Shown here piece after piece: positions 12,945-16,793 of a stretch of DNA of 16,793 bases (its first letter is position 1; each line of letters begins with the position of its first letter). The DNA is from Lutibacter sp. (GTDB taxonomy: Bacteria > Bacteroidota > Bacteroidia > Flavobacteriales > Flavobacteriaceae), in contig DPCK01000025.1 in assembly GCA_003516285.1 (NCBI GenBank), positions 25,588 to 42,380 on the forward strand, read 5' to 3'. The notes beneath the pieces were generated by a model, which did not search any database, was not told the origin of the DNA, and was given only the letters and a program-made list of their open reading frames with translations. A program made the position numbers and the translations under genes.

Positions 12945-14282
12945 CTAGATAATTCCTTGATCTAGCATCGCATCTGCAACTTTGATAAAACCAGCGATAT
13001 TCGCGCCTTTTACATAGTTGATATAGCCGTCATTTTCAGTTCCGTATTTAGAACAAGCTGTATGGATGGAGGACATAATTTGGTGCAATTTTGCATCAAC
13101 CTCTTCTTTTGTCCAGTTTAATTTCATGGCATTTTGTGACATTTCCAATCCAGATACACCTACACCACCTGCATTTGCTGCTTTACCCGGCGCAAAAGGC
13201 AATCTGTTTTTATGAAATAAATCAACAGCCTCTGGCGTACAACCCATATTGGATACTTCAACAATATATTTTACGCCATTTTTGATCAATAATTTAGCAT
13301 CCTCGCCATCCAATTCATTTTGGGTTGCGCTAGGCATTGCAATATCCACAGCAACTTCCCAAGGTTTTTTACCTGCGTAAAATTTAGCTTCCGGAAAAAC
13401 TTCTGCGTAAGGAGAAACTATATCATTATTTGAAGCTCTTAGCGCCAATAAATAATCAATTTTTTCAGCATCTAAACCTCTTTCATCATAAATATAGCCG
13501 TCAGGACCAGAAATGGTCACCACTTTACCGCCAAGTTCAGTAACTTTTAGGGCAACACCCCAAGCCACATTACCAAAACCAGAAACAGAAACTGTTTTTC
13601 CTTTAAAATTGTCGTTTTGAGTTTCCAACATTTCTTTTGTGAAATAAGTTGCGCCAAAACCTGTAGCTTCAGGTCTTATCAAACTTCCTCCCCAATTTAA
13701 ACCTTTACCTGTGAAAACACCTGTATTTTCAAACTGCAGTTTTTTATACATTCCGTACATAAAACCAATTTCTCTACCGCCAGTTCCAATATCTCCTGCC
13801 GGTACATCTTGACTAGGGCCAATAACACGCCATAACTCTAACATAAAGGCTTGGCAAAAACGCATAATTTCAGCATCTGATTTTCCCTTCGGATTGAAAT
13901 CAGATCCTCCTTTTGCGCCGCCCATTGGCAATGTTGTTAAGGCATTTTTAAATGTTTGTTCAAATCCTAAAAATTTAAGAATACTTAGATTTACACTAGG
14001 ATGAAGACGAATACCGCCTTTGTATGGTCCAATGGCATTGTTATATTGCACTCTGTGACCTAAATTAATTTGTACATTTCCTTCATCATCAACCCAAGAA
14101 ACCCTAAAAGTTAAAATTCGGTCAGGTTCAACCAATCTTTCAATAATTTTAGCGGCTTCATATTGAGGGTTTTCATCATAAATTGTTTGAATCGATTCTA
14201 ACACTTCGTGAACTGCTTGTAAGTATTCCTTTTCACCCGGATGTTTGGTTTCAAGGTTTGTCAATATATTTTTTACATTCAT
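12945..14282 (-). CDS. gdhA: Glutamate dehydrogenase (GdhA type)
   Basis: The 445-residue protein matches the hexameric E. coli-type glutamate dehydrogenase, which aminates 2-oxoglutarate with ammonium to give glutamate. Visible blocks are GPYKGGIRLHPSVN (85-98), the catalytic-lysine motif LPMGGAKGGSDF (118-129, Lys124), QDVPAGDIGTGGREIG (158-173, with Asp164) and the dinucleotide-binding SGFGNVA (234-240). The family type suggests NADPH use, but the coenzyme cannot be settled by eye. It has its own promoter with both elements and shares a terminator with the convergent run. Ammonium made by NrfA could be a substrate, which is metabolic inference rather than genetic linkage. Confidence 0.96.
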   Translation of the reverse strand: MNVKNILTNLETKHPGEKEYLQAVHEVLESIQTIYDENPQYEAAKIIERLVEPDRILTFRVSWVDDEGNVQINLGHRVQYNNAIGPYKGGIRLHPSVNLSILKFLGFEQTFKNALTTLPMGGAKGGSDFNPKGKSDAEIMRFCQAFMLELWRVIGPSQDVPAGDIGTGGREIGFMYGMYKKLQFENTGVFTGKGLNWGGSLIRPEATGFGATYFTKEMLETQNDNFKGKTVSVSGFGNVAWGVALKVTELGGKVVTISGPDGYIYDERGLDAEKIDYLLALRASNNDIVSPYAEVFPEAKFYAGKKPWEVAVDIAMPSATQNELDGEDAKLLIKNGVKYIVEVSNMGCTPEAVDLFHKNRLPFAPGKAANAGGVGVSGLEMSQNAMKLNWTKEEVDAKLHQIMSSIHTACSKYGTENDGYINYVKGANIAGFIKVADAMLDQGII

Positions 14283-14336
14283 AATAATATAATTTAAACG
14301 TAGGTATAATTTATTAAATATTTAAATAATCAGGTG

Positions 14337-14370
14337 CAAAATTACAGATATTATATTAATTCTTAAACAA
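14337..14370 (-). promoter_or_regulatory. Promoter of gdhA
   Basis: On the minus strand TTG (14370-14368, within a TTTTTTG run) is followed after 23 bases by TAATTTTG (14344-14337), an exact TAnnTTTG match. The spacing is at the long end of the reported range. The implied leader is about 50 bases. Confidence 0.6.
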
Positions 14371-14434
14371 AAAAGGGGCAATAATTTTTAATTTTCGCGT
14401 TTTTCTCAAACGTTTTCGTTAAACAAAAACAAAA

Positions 14435-14460
14435 AGCGCAAAAAAGATCATTTTTGCGCT
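14435..14460 (-). terminator. Intrinsic terminator of the PEP/pyruvate-binding protein gene
   Basis: AGCGCAAAAA (14435-14444) pairs perfectly with TTTTTGCGCT (14451-14460) around a six-base loop. On the minus strand the stem is followed by TTTTTGTTTTTGTTT. It lies 86 bases beyond the stop of the gene ending at 14547, and the 264-base space between that gene and gdhA holds only this and the gdhA promoter. Confidence 0.8.
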
Positions 14461-14546
14461 ATAAAATGATTGGAGAATTATAGATTATAAACTTTTTGAA
14501 CGGACAAGCCGAAGAAATTTCAAAACGGACCAATCACACCCTTTCC

Positions 14547-16793
14547 CTACATAAAACCTTCAGGAGGTTCGTCATCATTTAATTTTTTAAGTGAGTTTTG
14601 AGATTTATTAAGTACAAATCCCTCTTTAAAAATGGCTGCTTTGTTGCTTTTACCCTCAATAATTACCGTTAAAGGTTCTTTAAAATGCACGTGTCTTAAA
14701 TAATCATCATCATAACTCGCCCTTTGTTTATTTAAATAGTCCAAATTGAAAAATCCATCGTCCATAAACGGGTTTATGGTCAAATAGCCCACTTTAAAAG
14801 ATGTTAAATTTTGGAAAAAATGTGTTCCCTGGCTTGGATCAATCCTAAAATTATTTAGGCCGGCTTCCACAATTATTTTTGCTGATGCTATTTGGGGCCA
14901 AATCACTGGAATTCCCAACCAAGGATCGCTTGAGCCCCATCTTCCGGGTCCGACTAAAATATAGTTTTTGTCTATTTCCGCAAATTTTTTATTAATTTGT
15001 TCAACCGCCGCAGCTATCTTTCTTGTGTTTGCCGAGTTGAACGTTTCGGGTTTAATATAAACAATATCGTGAATATTCTCATAATTTCCATTTCCCAAGG
15101 CCGATTCCGAGTAAATGATAGTGTCTTCAACATTAAAATCTTCCGGAAGTGTGCTCAAAGTTTCAATGCTCTCAATAATGGGCCTGATTTGCAAAAAACT
15201 AAATTCTTTCGGTTGTCCTTTCGGAACATCCAAATTCACCGCAAACTCCATTTCAATGGGATTTCGCATTTCACGTTGTCCTATTCGCAATAAATCCTGC
15301 AATATTTCAGGTAAAGGAAAGGTGTTGTATTTTAAAATATTGTCAAAAGTAATCACCCGAATTCCATCGTGTAACACACCCGGTTTAATGATATTGTTTT
15401 GCAAATCATAGGTTGAAGCAACAAATTTTAGGGAACCGTGTTTTTCTGCATTTCTTATGGATATTTTCTTTTTGTTAACCGCTTCGCTTGTTGATGCCAT
15501 ATAACTGTCGGGGTTCATATCCAATCCAAAGAAATATTGCTGTGTGTCGCGTTGTGTGGAGCCCGGACTTGAAAGTTGCAGCACCTTTTTTGGATGGTAG
15601 GGCGAAAATCGAAGTGTATTTCCTCCGCCAACAATAATTTCACCCAAACCTAAAGCAATATTTGCAGTTCCTTCGTTGGGTAATTCTTGGTCAATTGGAT
15701 AAAAATTAATGGAACGCGCCACTCCGGAAATGTTCGGATAATAAACATCATCATATTGTTTTCCGGTAACTTCCTGTAAAATAACCGCCATTTTATCTTC
15801 TTCAATGGTATGGGAAGTGGCTTTTAAATAGACTTTACTGTTTTGAAAAAATGCAGATGCCATCACCGATTTAATGGCGCTGGCCACCATTTCCGCCATT
15901 CTGATTTTGTCGGTGTTTGGAATCATATAAGTCGCAAATACACCTGCAAAAGGCTGATAATGTGAATCTTCCAATACGCTAGATGATCGTACTGCAATTG
16001 GTGACTTGGTAACGTTTAAGAAAACCTTAATGTCTTCCATCACCCATTTTGGCAACGGTTTTGAGTTAAATTTATTTAAAATTTCTTCATCATCATTACA
16101 ATTGGCCACAAATCCAATGAGATCGTGTTTCTCCATAAACTCATCAAACACTTCCGTACTCAGCACCACGGTACGCGGTATGGAAATATTGACGTCTTTG
16201 AATTTATTGAACAATTTATGGCGTTTTAAAAAAGAATCTATAAACGCCAATCCACGTCCTTTTCCGCCCAAAGATCCTTCCCCGATTCTTGCAAAACCCA
16301 AATATTCATCATACGTGTTCTTACTGAATTTTGAAATAACGCCTCTAGATCTGTATATTCTGTAGGCTTTAATGGCCCTGATTAAAAATTCCCTAATTTC
16401 TTCAGGATCATCAAAATCTTCATATTCTACATTACTGAATAAATTGGCCAAAGGAAAAAGCGCCCTCGATCTTAACCATTTTGAATATTCGCTTCTTTTG
16501 GCGTGGTAAACTATAGAATCAAGTGTTACTGTCGTTAAAACTCTTTGAAAACTGTTTAAATCTTCCACGGTTGCCAAAACTTTCATCTGAATGGGATCCC
16601 AAAATTCAAAGGCTCCAAAAGAAAAATATTTGGTGATGTATTTTTTTATCTCCTTCCCTAATGTTTCTGAATGTTTGTATAAAAATTTTCCTTTTAACTC
16701 TAGCGCTTTTTTCTCATTATTTTGATCGGAAGATTGCACTAAAAACGGAAAATATCGCTCCAAACTTCTTACATATTTTAAAAATTCAAACCC
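14547..16793 (-). CDS. PEP/pyruvate-binding domain protein (PEP synthase/PPDK-like), N-terminus beyond window
   Basis: The frame is open to the last base, so 748 residues are visible and the start is outside; the TTG at 16763 is not a likely start. The ATP-grasp domain of PPDK/PEP synthases is recognisable: GEGSLGGKGRG (visible residues 171-181), AVRSSSVLEDS (267-277), FAGVFATY (282-289) and a GLGEIIVGGG loop. The C-terminal part has LVGPGRWGSSDPWLG and GTHFFQNL blocks seen in a widespread group annotated as PEP/pyruvate-binding proteins. The phosphohistidine swivelling motif (TGGxTSHxA) and the PEP-utilising barrel of true PEP synthases are absent from the visible part. The reaction is therefore uncertain. 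It is followed by its own terminator. Confidence 0.88.
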   Translation of the reverse strand, partial: GFEFLKYVRSLERYFPFLVQSSDQNNEKKALELKGKFLYKHSETLGKEIKKYITKYFSFGAFEFWDPIQMKVLATVEDLNSFQRVLTTVTLDSIVYHAKRSEYSKWLRSRALFPLANLFSNVEYEDFDDPEEIREFLIRAIKAYRIYRSRGVISKFSKNTYDEYLGFARIGEGSLGGKGRGLAFIDSFLKRHKLFNKFKDVNISIPRTVVLSTEVFDEFMEKHDLIGFVANCNDDEEILNKFNSKPLPKWVMEDIKVFLNVTKSPIAVRSSSVLEDSHYQPFAGVFATYMIPNTDKIRMAEMVASAIKSVMASAFFQNSKVYLKATSHTIEEDKMAVILQEVTGKQYDDVYYPNISGVARSINFYPIDQELPNEGTANIALGLGEIIVGGGNTLRFSPYHPKKVLQLSSPGSTQRDTQQYFFGLDMNPDSYMASTSEAVNKKKISIRNAEKHGSLKFVASTYDLQNNIIKPGVLHDGIRVITFDNILKYNTFPLPEILQDLLRIGQREMRNPIEMEFAVNLDVPKGQPKEFSFLQIRPIIESIETLSTLPEDFNVEDTIIYSESALGNGNYENIHDIVYIKPETFNSANTRKIAAAVEQINKKFAEIDKNYILVGPGRWGSSDPWLGIPVIWPQIASAKIIVEAGLNNFRIDPSQGTHFFQNLTSFKVGYLTINPFMDDGFFNLDYLNKQRASYDDDYLRHVHFKEPLTVIIEGKSNKAAIFKEGFVLNKSQNSLKKLNDDEPPEGFM

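Noticed and set aside
4866..14282. nrfA and gdhA proposed as one ammonium-handling locus
   Set aside because: They are about 6 kb apart with tas, pgk, the holB run, terminators and an insertion sequence between them; only a metabolic link can be argued.
14997..15411. Two overlapping 98-codon plus-strand open frames
   Set aside because: Both are antisense to the PEP/pyruvate-binding protein and show no domain or promoter support.
16761..16763. TTG at 16763 as the start of the PEP/pyruvate-binding protein
   Set aside because: The frame stays open for ten more codons to the window edge and the encoded residues read as continuous protein, so the gene is simply cut by the edge.

Overview
The window looks like a chromosome segment of a member of the Bacteroidota, most likely a Flavobacteriaceae-type organism. 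The DNA is AT-rich. Several genes have the Bacteroidota -7 element TAnnTTTG upstream and no clear Shine-Dalgarno sequence. The gene families (an unfused CcsB/CcsA pair next to NrfHA, a PEP/pyruvate-binding protein with a GTHFFQNL tail, a DoxX protein after holB) fit that group. No tRNA, rRNA or CRISPR array was seen. No gene-free stretch exceeds 300 bases.

Layout. (1) 1-1144, minus: plsC acyltransferase followed by a TrhA/hemolysin III protein cut by the window edge. (2) 1331-2299, plus: trpS, whose stop codon overlaps the stop of the convergent gene. (3) 6970-2296, minus: a respiratory nitrite ammonification operon nrfH-nrfA-ccsB-ccsA plus a small CopD/HemJ-like membrane protein. NrfH is the quinol-oxidising tetraheme anchor and NrfA the pentaheme nitrite reductase. 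CcsB/CcsA form the System II machine that attaches haem to c-type cytochromes. (4) 7108-8105: a complete 998-bp IS982-family insertion sequence with imperfect inverted repeats and a perfect 9-bp target duplication. It sits directly upstream of the nrf operon and in the same orientation. (5) 8222-9259: a Tas-type aldo/keto reductase. (6) 9361-10548: pgk, with its own terminator and promoter. (7) 10793-12878, plus: holB, a DoxX-family gene and an unrecognised gene with a Tudor/SH3-like N-terminus. This run ends at a strong bidirectional terminator. (8) 12945-14282, minus: gdhA, with the best -33/-7 promoter among the housekeeping genes here. (9) 14547-16793, minus: a large PEP/pyruvate-binding protein that is open to the window edge, so its N-terminus is missing.

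The most interesting part is the junction of the insertion sequence and the nrf operon. The IS lies between nrfH and a TGAT-N4-ATCA palindrome resembling an Fnr/Crp site, so it may have cut the operon off from its native control region. Within the 3' end of the transposase gene, a TTTG-N20-TATATTTG promoter points out of the element toward nrfH. The transposase leader can fold into a two-stem structure that includes the transposase start codon, which could silence translation of read-through transcripts. A 31-codon small ORF ends three bases before nrfH. NrfA makes ammonium and GdhA assimilates it, but the two loci are about 6 kb apart and that link is only metabolic inference.
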